Source: an uncultured Bacilli bacterium
GTDB taxonomy: Bacteria > Bacillota_I > Bacilli_A > RF39 > UBA660
Length of the DNA stretch: 14,019 nt
NCBI GenBank assembly: GCA_947624075.1
Contig: CANQIM010000017.1
Span: forward strand, 1 to 14,019
Reading direction: 5' to 3'
A program made the translations under genes and the position numbers. The notes under the pieces are model-generated. The model was given only the letters and a program-made list of their open reading frames with translations, had not been told where the DNA came from and did no database searches. Shown in pieces: positions 1 to 6,395 of the stretch. The stretch's first letter is position 1. Every line of letters begins with the position of its first letter.

Positions 1-99
1 GTTTAATGATAGATTCTATTTGTAATCATGGTTTTATAAGTAAAATGAAATAATTTATTGAAAAAAATTCTAATTTTGTAGAAAAAAAGTCTTATTATG

Positions 100-108
100 T
101 GATAGAAT
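100..108 (+). promoter_or_regulatory. Candidate extended -10 promoter element for ezrA
   Basis: TGATAGAAT is a TG-extended -10 element about 28 bases before the proposed ezrA start. No good -35 lies at normal spacing: the nearest TTGTAG (76-81) is 21 bases away. The remaining part of the 1-135 leader is AT-rich sequence in which I see no gene or terminator. Confidence 0.4.
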
Positions 109-135
109 AGAATTGAGAGAGTAGAGGTGAGATGT

Positions 136-1848
136 GTGCCCGATAAAATGTTTTTAACAGTAATTGTTGTCGTCATGACATTGGTCATTTTAGTGGTCTT
201 ATTTCATCTAATTAGGTCTCATAGAAAAAAGTTTTATAAAGATAAAGTGAAAGAATTAGAAGTACAAAGAAATATGATTGCTTCTACTCCAGTATTAATT
301 GAACTTTCTAAGATAGAACCTATTATAAAAAATGAGAAGATGGAAGAAAAATATAATAAGTGGCAAGATAGATTTTCTTATCTAAAAGATAATAGGTTAA
401 ATGTTATTAATGATATGCTAATCGATTTAGATTTTTTTGTTGATAAAAGAGATTATAAATCATGCGGCTATAGAATTGCGAAAGTAGAGATAGAAATTTA
501 TAAAGTAAGAGAAGCTGCAGAACATTTATTAGAAGAAATTAGAGATGTAACTTTAAGTGAAGAAAAATATCGCACGATAGTTACAAAATTAAAATCTAAA
601 TATCGTGCTTTGAATAAAGAATTTCAAGATCATAAGCAATTATATGAATCTATGCAAGAAGCTATAGAGTTGCAACTTGAAAATATTGAAAGACGCTTTA
701 TGGATTTTGAAAAAGTAATGGAATCTAATGAATATAATGAAGTTGTTCATATCGTTAAAGCTCTTGATACAATGATTGATCATATGGACATTTTAGTTAC
801 GGAAGCACCTGATGTTTTATTGATGGCTAATCAAGTTATACCTAATAGGATGGCAGAAGTTGAAAGAACTTATAAAGAAATGCTAGAAAAAGGTTATCCT
901 TTAGAATACTTAAATATTGAATATAATTTAGAAGAGTCTAAAAAGACGATTGAAAAAATACTTGATAAAGTAAAGGTTTTAGACTTAGAAGGTTGTATGT
1001 TTGATTTACGTACGATGCTTGAGTATTATGATTCTTTATTTATCGATTTTGAAAAGGAAAGGTTATCTAAGAAAGTTTACGAAGAAGAAAAAGATGCTTT
1101 TGCGAAAAAGCTTGAAAAGACTAATCAGTTAGTTAAAGATATTTATGATCAACTTGACGATATTAAAAGTATGTATGATTTGAATGATAACGATGTTGAA
1201 ATCATTCATGAAGTTAACAAAATTTTAGTTGTTATTAATGATGATTATAATAAAATGCTTGGTAAGGAAGAAAGTCATGCTACTCCATATTCTGCTTTAA
1301 ATGAAGAAATTGAGAATTTGACAGTACGTTTAAAAGATATGGAAGATGATTTTGATAAGGCACTTAAAAATTTAGGCAACATGTATGATGATGAAGCACG
1401 AGCTAGAGAACAACTAGATGAAATTCAAGATTTACTTAAGCAATGTAAGAGTAAGATTCACAGTTATAAATTACCGGTTATTACAGATAATTATTTTGTA
1501 CAATTATCAGAAGCTAATGAAGCGATTGAAGATGTTATAAGTGAGTTAGAACTTAAGCCTATTGTTATTAAAACTTTAAATACTAGAGTTGATACAGCTA
1601 GAGATTTAGTACTTAAGCTTTTTAATACAACTACAGAGATGGTTAAAACGGCAAAACTTGCTGAAATGGCAATTGTTTATGCTAATAGATATAGAATTAA
1701 TAGAGATGATATAAGTAAAAGACTAGATGATGCAGAGACTAAGTTCTTTAAAGGGGAATATAAAGTAGCTTTTGATGTAACTATTCAAGCAGTGGCATTA
1801 GTTGATGAAAAAATGAAGATAAAATTCGAGGAGTTGTCTAATGAATAA
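136..1848 (+). CDS. ezrA: Septation ring formation regulator EzrA
   Basis: EzrA is a membrane-anchored cytoplasmic protein that binds FtsZ, limits Z-ring formation to midcell and links division to wall synthesis. The protein has a very short N-terminus, one transmembrane helix (about residues 5-25), a basic stop (HLIRSHRKK), then some 540 residues of acidic, Lys/Glu-rich helical coiled coil, matching EzrA spectrin-like repeats. Two regions look family-specific: the stretch containing TPVLIELSKIEPI just after the membrane helix, and a late YANRYR segment that corresponds to the conserved patch near the EzrA C-terminus. About 570 residues is normal for the family. I chose the GTG at 136 because GAGGTGA (124-130) sits five bases upstream; ATG at 148 would be too far from it, and an in-frame GTG at 127 lies inside the ribosome binding site. 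The stop overlaps the next gene, so the two are probably translationally coupled. Confidence 0.92.
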   Translation: MPDKMFLTVIVVVMTLVILVVLFHLIRSHRKKFYKDKVKELEVQRNMIASTPVLIELSKIEPIIKNEKMEEKYNKWQDRFSYLKDNRLNVINDMLIDLDFFVDKRDYKSCGYRIAKVEIEIYKVREAAEHLLEEIRDVTLSEEKYRTIVTKLKSKYRALNKEFQDHKQLYESMQEAIELQLENIERRFMDFEKVMESNEYNEVVHIVKALDTMIDHMDILVTEAPDVLLMANQVIPNRMAEVERTYKEMLEKGYPLEYLNIEYNLEESKKTIEKILDKVKVLDLEGCMFDLRTMLEYYDSLFIDFEKERLSKKVYEEEKDAFAKKLEKTNQLVKDIYDQLDDIKSMYDLNDNDVEIIHEVNKILVVINDDYNKMLGKEESHATPYSALNEEIENLTVRLKDMEDDFDKALKNLGNMYDDEARAREQLDEIQDLLKQCKSKIHSYKLPVITDNYFVQLSEANEAIEDVISELELKPIVIKTLNTRVDTARDLVLKLFNTTTEMVKTAKLAEMAIVYANRYRINRDDISKRLDDAETKFFKGEYKVAFDVTIQAVALVDEKMKIKFEELSNE

Positions 1849-2437
1849 GAAAGGTTATGCTAAATTTGAGGTTTTAACAGTTTTGGTTTTATTGGTAGTT
1901 ATATCAGCCGTTTTACTTACAATGATACTTAAAGCTGTTAATAATCAAAAAATTAATATGATGATTACAAATGCTAAGAACTTTTCAAATAGGGTAATTG
2001 CTGAAGAGATGACTGGAAATTCTTATTATTTAAAGGATGCTATTAAAGATGAAATATATGATGAAATAAGAAGTCCTTTTAGTTCTAATAACTGCGATGA
2101 AAATGAATCTAAAATTGAATTTTCTGGTGCAAATAGATATGTTACTTTGAAATGTGATGAATATATCATTTATAATGAAGCATCTAATAGTGACGAATAT
2201 AATGTTTATAAAGTATCAGAATGGACAACAGAAAAGGATGGAGAAAAAATACAAAAAATGCAAGGTTATAGTTGCAAAAGCAATGGTAAAGAGGTATTTA
2301 GTGAACCTTATGAAGAAAAAATCTTTATAGATAAAGTTAATGAAAAGTACAAAAAAACTTATACATCAATTAGTGAAATTACTGATTGTCAAGTTGAATC
2401 TAAAGAATTATATAGAAACTTAACTTTAGTAAGATAG
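1841..2437 (+). CDS. Type IV pilin-like (pseudopilin-like) membrane protein
   Basis: This 198-residue protein is not one I can name, but its N-terminus has the class III (prepilin) signal pattern. A short basic leader ending in Gly5 (MNKKG) is followed by YAKFE, which puts the hallmark Glu at +5 of the mature protein, then by about 20 hydrophobic residues (11-30). This fits cleavage by a prepilin peptidase and assembly as a pilin or competence-type pseudopilin; alternatively it is a simple single-pass anchor. The C-terminal domain (about 40-198) is hydrophilic and has four cysteines (85, 105, 145, 183), enough for two disulfides in an extracytoplasmic domain. The ATG overlaps the ezrA stop by eight bases, and GAGGAG (1828-1833) is its ribosome binding site. 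A strong terminator follows directly, so it ends the ezrA transcription unit. No other pilus gene is in the window. Confidence 0.7.
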   Translation: MNKKGYAKFEVLTVLVLLVVISAVLLTMILKAVNNQKINMMITNAKNFSNRVIAEEMTGNSYYLKDAIKDEIYDEIRSPFSSNNCDENESKIEFSGANRYVTLKCDEYIIYNEASNSDEYNVYKVSEWTTEKDGEKIQKMQGYSCKSNGKEVFSEPYEEKIFIDKVNEKYKKTYTSISEITDCQVESKELYRNLTLVR

Positions 2438-2443
2438 TGTGAT

Positions 2444-2467
2444 AGGCTTGTTGAACAAGCTTTTTTT
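2444..2467 (+). terminator. Intrinsic terminator after the ezrA operon
   Basis: GCTTG (2446-2450) pairs with CAAGC (2456-2460) around TTGAA, whose outer bases can also pair. Seven T residues follow at 2461-2467. It sits seven bases after the pilin-like gene and just before the thiI promoter. Confidence 0.85.
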
Positions 2468-2468
2468 C

Positions 2469-2496
2469 TTGAAAAAAATAAGAAAACTGGTATAAT
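2469..2496 (+). promoter_or_regulatory. Vegetative promoter for thiI
   Basis: TTGAAA (2469-2474), a 16-base spacer and a TGG-extended TATAAT (2491-2496) make a near-consensus housekeeping-sigma promoter. It starts immediately after the terminator T-tract and gives a leader of roughly 25 bases before thiI. Confidence 0.75.
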
Positions 2497-2527
2497 TTTA
2501 GGAGTAATTAAGCTTTTAGGAGGAATT

Positions 2528-3712
2528 ATGGACAGAGTTATATTAATTAAGTACGGAGAGCTAAGTACTAAAAAAGGAAATAGAAATTATTTTATAAATA
2601 CACTTTATAATAATGTAAAGAAGAAACTAGCAAGTTATGATGTGAAAATTAATAAAGATAGAGCAAGAATGTATATAACATTTAAAAATGAAGAGTTGGA
2701 TTCTATTAAAGCAGTAATTGATAAGATATTTGGAATTCATATGTATCATATTGCTTATATTGTTGCAAGTGAAGAAGAAAGCATTAAAGAAAAAGTTTTA
2801 GAAATTTTAAAAGAAAAAGAATTTTCCACATTTAAAGTGGAAACTAAAAGAAGTGATAAGAATTTTAAGATACATAGTGGAGATATGAACAATATACTTG
2901 GTGGGTTAATTTTAAAAAATATTGCAGGAGTAAAAGTAGATGTTCATAATCCAGAAGTATTAGTAAAGGTCGAGATAAGAGAAAACAATACTTTTATATA
3001 TTTAAATAGCTATGAAGGTAGTGGTGGGTATCCAGTAGGTAGTCAACCTAAGGGAATGCTTATGTTAAGTGGAGGAATAGATTCCCCAGTTGCTGCATAC
3101 TTAGCAATGAAAAGAGGAGTAGTAATTGAGGCTGTTTACTTTGAAGCTATTCCTCATACGAGTTTAGAGGCTAGGAATAAAGTAATTGAACTTACGAGAA
3201 AGCTTTGTGCTTATACAGATAAGATTAATTTACATGTTGTTAATTTCACTCCAATACAAGAAGCAATTTATAAGTATTGCCGAGGTGATTATTGTATAAC
3301 AATTATGAGACGTATGATGTATCGTATTATGGAAATGATTACTAAAAAGCATGGTGGTTATGTTATTATAAATGGTGAATCAATTGGTCAAGTAGCTTCC
3401 CAAACATTAACTAGTATGAATGTCATTAATGCGGTTACAAATATTCCTGTAATTAGACCAGTAGCTTGTTTAGATAAATTAGAAATTATTGATATAGCTA
3501 GAAAGATAGATACTTTTGATATAAGTATATTACCTTATGAGGATTGTTGTACTGTATTTGTACCAAAGCATCCTGTCATAAATCCTCGAATGGATGTCGT
3601 TTTAAAAGAAGAAGAAAAATTTGCTTATGAAAAAATGTTAGAAGAAGCGGTAGAAAGTATTGATACATTTACGATAACTAGTGCTAATCAAGAATTTAGT
3701 GATTTGTTATAA
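2528..3712 (+). CDS. thiI: tRNA 4-thiouridine / thiazole sulfurtransferase ThiI
   Basis: ThiI adenylates U8 of tRNA and inserts sulfur to give 4-thiouridine; in many bacteria it also relays sulfur for the thiamine thiazole. The 394-residue protein has the N-terminal ferredoxin-like and THUMP regions (about 1-165, with IKYGELSTKKGNR at the start) and the PP-loop ATP-binding motif SGGIDSP (181-187) preceded by GGYPVGSQPKG. It also has the family motif NGESIGQVASQTL (282-294) and the Cys pair in PYEDCCTVF (337-345). It lacks the C-terminal rhodanese domain of E. coli ThiI, as is usual in Firmicutes, so it needs an external sulfur donor. AGGAGG (2518-2523) lies four bases before the ATG. It is transcribed from its own promoter, and the usual cysteine desulfurase partner gene is missing beside it. 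Confidence 0.95.
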   Translation: MDRVILIKYGELSTKKGNRNYFINTLYNNVKKKLASYDVKINKDRARMYITFKNEELDSIKAVIDKIFGIHMYHIAYIVASEEESIKEKVLEILKEKEFSTFKVETKRSDKNFKIHSGDMNNILGGLILKNIAGVKVDVHNPEVLVKVEIRENNTFIYLNSYEGSGGYPVGSQPKGMLMLSGGIDSPVAAYLAMKRGVVIEAVYFEAIPHTSLEARNKVIELTRKLCAYTDKINLHVVNFTPIQEAIYKYCRGDYCITIMRRMMYRIMEMITKKHGGYVIINGESIGQVASQTLTSMNVINAVTNIPVIRPVACLDKLEIIDIARKIDTFDISILPYEDCCTVFVPKHPVINPRMDVVLKEEEKFAYEKMLEEAVESIDTFTITSANQEFSDLL

Positions 3713-3713
3713 T
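3705..3713 (+). promoter_or_regulatory. Extended -10 element at the end of thiI
   Basis: TGTTATAAT is a perfect TATAAT with a TG extension, overlapping the thiI stop codon and 66 bases upstream of the SASP gene. I see no matching -35. It could give vegetative transcription into the SASP gene or be chance in AT-rich DNA. Confidence 0.3.
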
Positions 3714-3729
3714 TTACCAGTAGATTTAT

Positions 3730-3758
3730 GTATTAAAAATAAGAAATTTCACACTCTA
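3730..3758 (+). promoter_or_regulatory. Candidate forespore sigma-G promoter for the SASP gene
   Basis: GTATT (3730-3734), 17 bases, then CACTCTA (3752-3758) matches the B. subtilis sigma-G pattern (GHATR, CATNHTA) at all but one position in each box. SASP genes are normally transcribed by sigma-G in the forespore. The implied leader is very short, with the start near 3765 and the ribosome binding site at 3766, which lowers my confidence. Confidence 0.35.
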
Positions 3759-3778
3759 ATAATGTAGGAGGTGAAATA

Positions 3779-4039
3779 ATGAAGAAAAATGCTTCTATGA
3801 AAGTTAGAGTTCCAGGTTCAAAACAAGCAATCGAACAAATGAAATACGAAATTGCCAACGAATTTGGAGTTAACTTAGGTGCTGATGCATCAAGCCGTTC
3901 CAATGGTAAAGTTGGTGGTGAAATAACTAAAAGATTAATTGAAAAAGGTATGGGACGTAGACAAAGTAACAATAGTAACAGTAATAGACAATCTCAATCA
4001 AGATCAAAATCAAATTCACGTAGTAAAAATAGTAAATAG
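3779..4039 (+). CDS. Alpha/beta-type small acid-soluble spore protein with a basic Ser/Asn-rich tail
   Basis: Alpha/beta SASPs coat and protect DNA in the dormant spore core and are degraded at germination by the protease GPR. Residues 15-56 carry the family signatures: YEIANEFGV (23-31), containing the GPR cleavage site between Glu24 and Ile25, and LGADASSRSNGKVGGEITKRL (33-53), the DNA-binding helix-turn-helix region. AGGAGGTGA (3766-3774) is an ideal ribosome binding site, as expected for an abundant protein. Residues 60-86 are unusual: 27 residues made only of Arg, Lys, Ser, Asn and Gln, with eight basic residues and several alternating Ser-Arg/Ser-Lys pairs, extending the protein beyond the usual 60-72 residues. 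It lies directly after thiI, the position of sspA in B. subtilis as I recall it, and is closed by a terminator. Confidence 0.95.
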   Translation: MKKNASMKVRVPGSKQAIEQMKYEIANEFGVNLGADASSRSNGKVGGEITKRLIEKGMGRRQSNNSNSNRQSQSRSKSNSRSKNSK

Positions 4040-4064
4040 TGAATATTAATTAAATTAGTTATTT

Positions 4065-4100
4065 AAAGATAGGTTTTCTAAAAAATCTATCTTTTTCTTT
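4065..4100 (+). terminator. Intrinsic terminator after the SASP gene
   Basis: Positions 4065-4077 (AAAGATAGGTTTT) pair with 4082-4094 around a CTAA loop, with a single G-T wobble, giving a 13-bp AT-rich stem. A T-rich tail interrupted by one C follows. Confidence 0.8.
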
Positions 4101-4140
4101 TATAAAAAGGTCTATAACTATGAAAAAGCTCAGTTTTTAG

Positions 4141-4169
4141 TTGTAATTTTTTAGTATTTTTGCTATTAT
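4141..4169 (+). promoter_or_regulatory. Vegetative promoter for the first acetate kinase gene
   Basis: TTGTAA (4141-4146), a 17-base spacer and a TGC-extended TATTAT (4164-4169) form a good housekeeping promoter. Transcription would begin near 4176, so an in-frame ATG at 4170 cannot be the start and the gene begins at 4200. Confidence 0.7.
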
Positions 4170-4199
4170 ATGTTTAGTTTTGAAAGTGAGGAAGATATT

Positions 4200-5384
4200 A
4201 TGAAATTATTATCTGTAAATGCTGGTAGTAGTACACTTAAATTTAGAATGTATGAAATGCCAGAAGAAAAAGTTATATGTAAAGGAGCTTTTGATAGAAT
4301 TGGAATTGAAGGATCTAATTTTAGTTTAAAGTTTGCTGATAAAAAAATAGAAGAAGATGTTGAGTTAAAGGATCATAACGATGCTGTTAAGATTTTACTT
4401 GAACAATTAGTAAAAAATGGAATAGTTAATTCACTAGATGAAATAGAAGCTGTAGGACATAGAGTTGTTCATGGTGGAAGTAAATATGCTAGTAGTGTTT
4501 TAATTACAGATGAAGTTATTAAGGAAATAGAAGAGTTGAGTGATTTAGCACCATTACATAACCCTGCTGCTTTAAAAGGAATTAAAGCTTTTAGTGATAA
4601 TGTTTCTAATGCTAAAATGGTTGCTTGTTTTGATACAGCTTTTCATCAAACAATGGAAAAAGATGCTTACCTTTATTCAGTACCTTATTCTTGGTATGAA
4701 AAGTATGGTGTACGTAAATATGGTTTCCATGGTATGAGTCATAAATTTATTTCTGAAAAATTAAGTGAAATGCTAGGTAAAAGTGCTAATTTAATTATTG
4801 CCCATATTGGTAGTGGAGCATCAGTTAGTGCTGTTAAAGAAGGTAAATGTGTAGATACAACAATGGGATTTACACCAAATGCTGGAGTAATGATGGGTAC
4901 AAGATCTGGTGATATTGATTATTCAATGATAGGTTATTTAACTAAAAAAGGCTTAAGTTATGAAGAAGTTGATAATAGTCTAAATAAAGATAGTGGCTTA
5001 TTAGGAATTATTGGTAAGAGTGATTTGCGTGATATTGACGAGTTATTTGAAAAAGGTGATGAAAAGGCTGTTTTAGGAGTTAATATGTATACTACTAGAA
5101 TAGCTGATTATATAGCAAAGTATTACCTTAAGTTAGAAGGTAAGGTTGATGCTATATGCTTTACTGCAGGAGTTGGGGAAAACGATGATATTATTAGAAA
5201 AGAAGTTGTAAAAAAACTTGCTCCATTAGGAATAGTACTTGATGAAGATAAAAATAAAGAAACTTTAATTAGAAAAGGAAAAGAAGGAATAATTTCTAAA
5301 GCTGAATCTAGTGTTCCTGTATATGTACTTGCAACAGACGAAGAATTAATGATAGCTAGAGATACATTCGATTTAGTAGCTTAA
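4200..5384 (+). CDS. ackA: Acetate kinase, divergent paralog 1
   Basis: Acetate kinase interconverts acetate + ATP and acetyl phosphate + ADP in the cytoplasm. The 394-residue length is typical. Family motifs are present in order: VNAGSSTLKF (Asn7), GHRVVHGG (Arg88), APLHNPA (118-124), FDTAFH (Asp145), YGFHGMSH (His177), GFTPNAGVMMGTRSGDID (Arg235) and the C-terminal DEELMIARDT. Several normally fixed positions differ: the HxGN motif reads HIGSG (Ser205 for Asn), FHGTSH reads FHGMSH (Met179 for Thr), and the Pro after GDxD is Tyr241. The core catalytic Arg, Asp, His and Glu residues remain, so it is probably an active ASKHA-family acid kinase, possibly with altered substrate or kinetics. I chose the ATG at 4200, with ribosome binding site GTGAGGA, because the promoter overlaps the earlier ATG. 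A MazF-like gene follows 26 bases later without a terminator. Confidence 0.9.
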   Translation: MKLLSVNAGSSTLKFRMYEMPEEKVICKGAFDRIGIEGSNFSLKFADKKIEEDVELKDHNDAVKILLEQLVKNGIVNSLDEIEAVGHRVVHGGSKYASSVLITDEVIKEIEELSDLAPLHNPAALKGIKAFSDNVSNAKMVACFDTAFHQTMEKDAYLYSVPYSWYEKYGVRKYGFHGMSHKFISEKLSEMLGKSANLIIAHIGSGASVSAVKEGKCVDTTMGFTPNAGVMMGTRSGDIDYSMIGYLTKKGLSYEEVDNSLNKDSGLLGIIGKSDLRDIDELFEKGDEKAVLGVNMYTTRIADYIAKYYLKLEGKVDAICFTAGVGENDDIIRKEVVKKLAPLGIVLDEDKNKETLIRKGKEGIISKAESSVPVYVLATDEELMIARDTFDLVA

Positions 5385-5410
5385 CTTTTATGTGATTAAG
5401 GGGGTAAAGC

Positions 5411-6160
5411 ATGAAAGACTTTTGTGCAGCAGTCAATAATTCAACTGGTAAAAAGATATCTATTGATACTTTAAGGCAATTAATACCTAATGATGAAAAA
5501 AGATTTGAAATAAAATATTCCATAGTTGAAGTACCTTTAGATAATGATGATAGAAGATTTACCTATAATCACAAGAAAAGACCATTTATAGTTTTAACAA
5601 AAATACCTAGTCAAAAAATATATCGTGGAGTTTTTACAACAAGTAATTTGGCAAGTAGACTTTATACAAAGACAAATTTACAGAAGTATAAGCTTATAAT
5701 TGGAGCAGAATATGATTTGCCAAAAAAATCTTTAGTTGAACATAAATTTTTCAAAAGAATTCCTTATAAAAATGTTTTAGAAGATTATGGAATGCTTGGA
5801 GAGAAAGATACCTTAAAATTAATTAAATATACTTGTCTTTCACATTCAGTTAATCTTGATATAAGTAAAAATATGAATGTTATTGACGTAGGAGATGTTA
5901 TAAGTGTTGCCGAAAAAAATTATTTTATTTATAAAGTTACAGATGAGGCAGTAGAAGGTATTAATATAGAAAAAGTTCTAGATGGTATTAAATTTCGAGA
6001 AAATGCTGAATATTTTAGATGTTGTGGAGAAATATATTTTATTAATTATAAAGATAGGTTAGTTTTAAATAATAATGATAATTTGTTATTAGTTGATAGT
6101 TTTCCTTCTAGTACAGTTGAAGTTGTAAAAGAAAAGAAATATCTAAAAGAAAGAAAGTAA
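5411..6160 (+). CDS. Unknown protein with MazF/PemK-like N-terminal half
   Basis: I do not recognise this 249-residue protein with certainty. Residues 55-130 follow the general pattern of MazF/PemK-like SH3-barrel proteins: KRPFIVLTK (56-64), a strand ending in GVFTTSN (73-79), then a segment with L-x-KKSLVEH (103-111) and IPYKNVLEDYGML (117-129). MazF toxins are endoribonucleases, but the family also includes non-toxic members. No antitoxin-like small gene precedes it, and the C-terminal half (about 150-235) is a second strand-rich region with two adjacent cysteines (204-205), so it is not a standard toxin. AAGGGGGT just before the ATG is a strong ribosome binding site. It is cotranscribed with the first acetate kinase gene, 26 bases upstream. 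It could be a soluble regulatory or RNA-binding protein; no signal peptide or membrane segment is seen. Confidence 0.55.
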   Translation: MKDFCAAVNNSTGKKISIDTLRQLIPNDEKRFEIKYSIVEVPLDNDDRRFTYNHKKRPFIVLTKIPSQKIYRGVFTTSNLASRLYTKTNLQKYKLIIGAEYDLPKKSLVEHKFFKRIPYKNVLEDYGMLGEKDTLKLIKYTCLSHSVNLDISKNMNVIDVGDVISVAEKNYFIYKVTDEAVEGINIEKVLDGIKFRENAEYFRCCGEIYFINYKDRLVLNNNDNLLLVDSFPSSTVEVVKEKKYLKERK

Positions 6161-6185
6161 ATTAAAAACTTATAGATAAATAGTT

Positions 6186-6240
6186 AAAGTATAAGATAGT
6201 AAATCTTGACTTTTTCTTTTCTAAAAATGAAAGGTTTTTT
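6186..6240 (+). terminator. Tandem terminator-like hairpins after the MazF-like gene
   Basis: The first hairpin pairs AAAGT/ACTTT and AAGAT/ATCTT (6186-6213) and runs into TTCTTTT. The second pairs CTTTTC (6216-6221) with GAAAGG (6229-6234) and is followed by six T residues (6235-6240). Either could end transcription; the second has the cleaner stem and tail. Confidence 0.6.
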
Positions 6241-6267
6241 GAAAAAATTATAAAATTAAGGTAAAAT
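6239..6267 (+). promoter_or_regulatory. Candidate upstream promoter for acetate kinase paralog 2
   Basis: TTGAAA (6239-6244), 17 bases, then TAAAAT (6262-6267). It would give a leader of about 120 bases. I see no riboswitch-like conserved structure in 6270-6340, only AT-rich sequence, so this may be a secondary or spurious promoter. Confidence 0.4.
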
Positions 6268-6338
6268 TATGGTTTTTTTGTTAAATGTTAAGGACGAGGT
6301 CTAAATCTATTATTAGAAAATAAATTTTTATAGGTTAA

Positions 6339-6367
6339 TAGACATTTTGAAAAGAATTTAGTAAAAT
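6339..6367 (+). promoter_or_regulatory. Proximal promoter for the ackA2-nrnA-engB operon
   Basis: TAGACA (6339-6344), 17 bases, then TAAAAT (6362-6367). The predicted start near 6374 leaves a short leader that includes the GAGG ribosome binding site (6386-6389). Confidence 0.55.
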
Positions 6368-6395
6368 ATATATAAGTTATAGAAAGAGGGATTTT

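Noticed and set aside
3..188. Open reading frame on the minus strand overlapping the ezrA start
   Set aside because: Low-complexity AT-rich translation, no ribosome binding site, and it covers the ezrA promoter, ribosome binding site and membrane segment.
3733..3972. Minus-strand open frame opposite the SASP gene
   Set aside because: It is the antisense of a clear SASP gene, with no recognisable protein features.
4170..4199. Upstream in-frame ATG that would lengthen acetate kinase 1 by ten residues
   Set aside because: It overlaps the -10 box; acetate kinases begin with M-K-hydrophobic-NAGSS, which matches the start at 4200.
6269..6304. Possible 11-codon leader peptide (MVFLLNVKDEV) upstream of acetate kinase 2
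   Set aside because: No real ribosome binding site and no regulatory codon run or attenuator structure nearby; likely chance.
6241..6395. Riboswitch or T-box in the acetate kinase 2 leader
   Set aside because: No conserved riboswitch motif or T-box sequence recognised, and no terminator/antiterminator pair before the gene.
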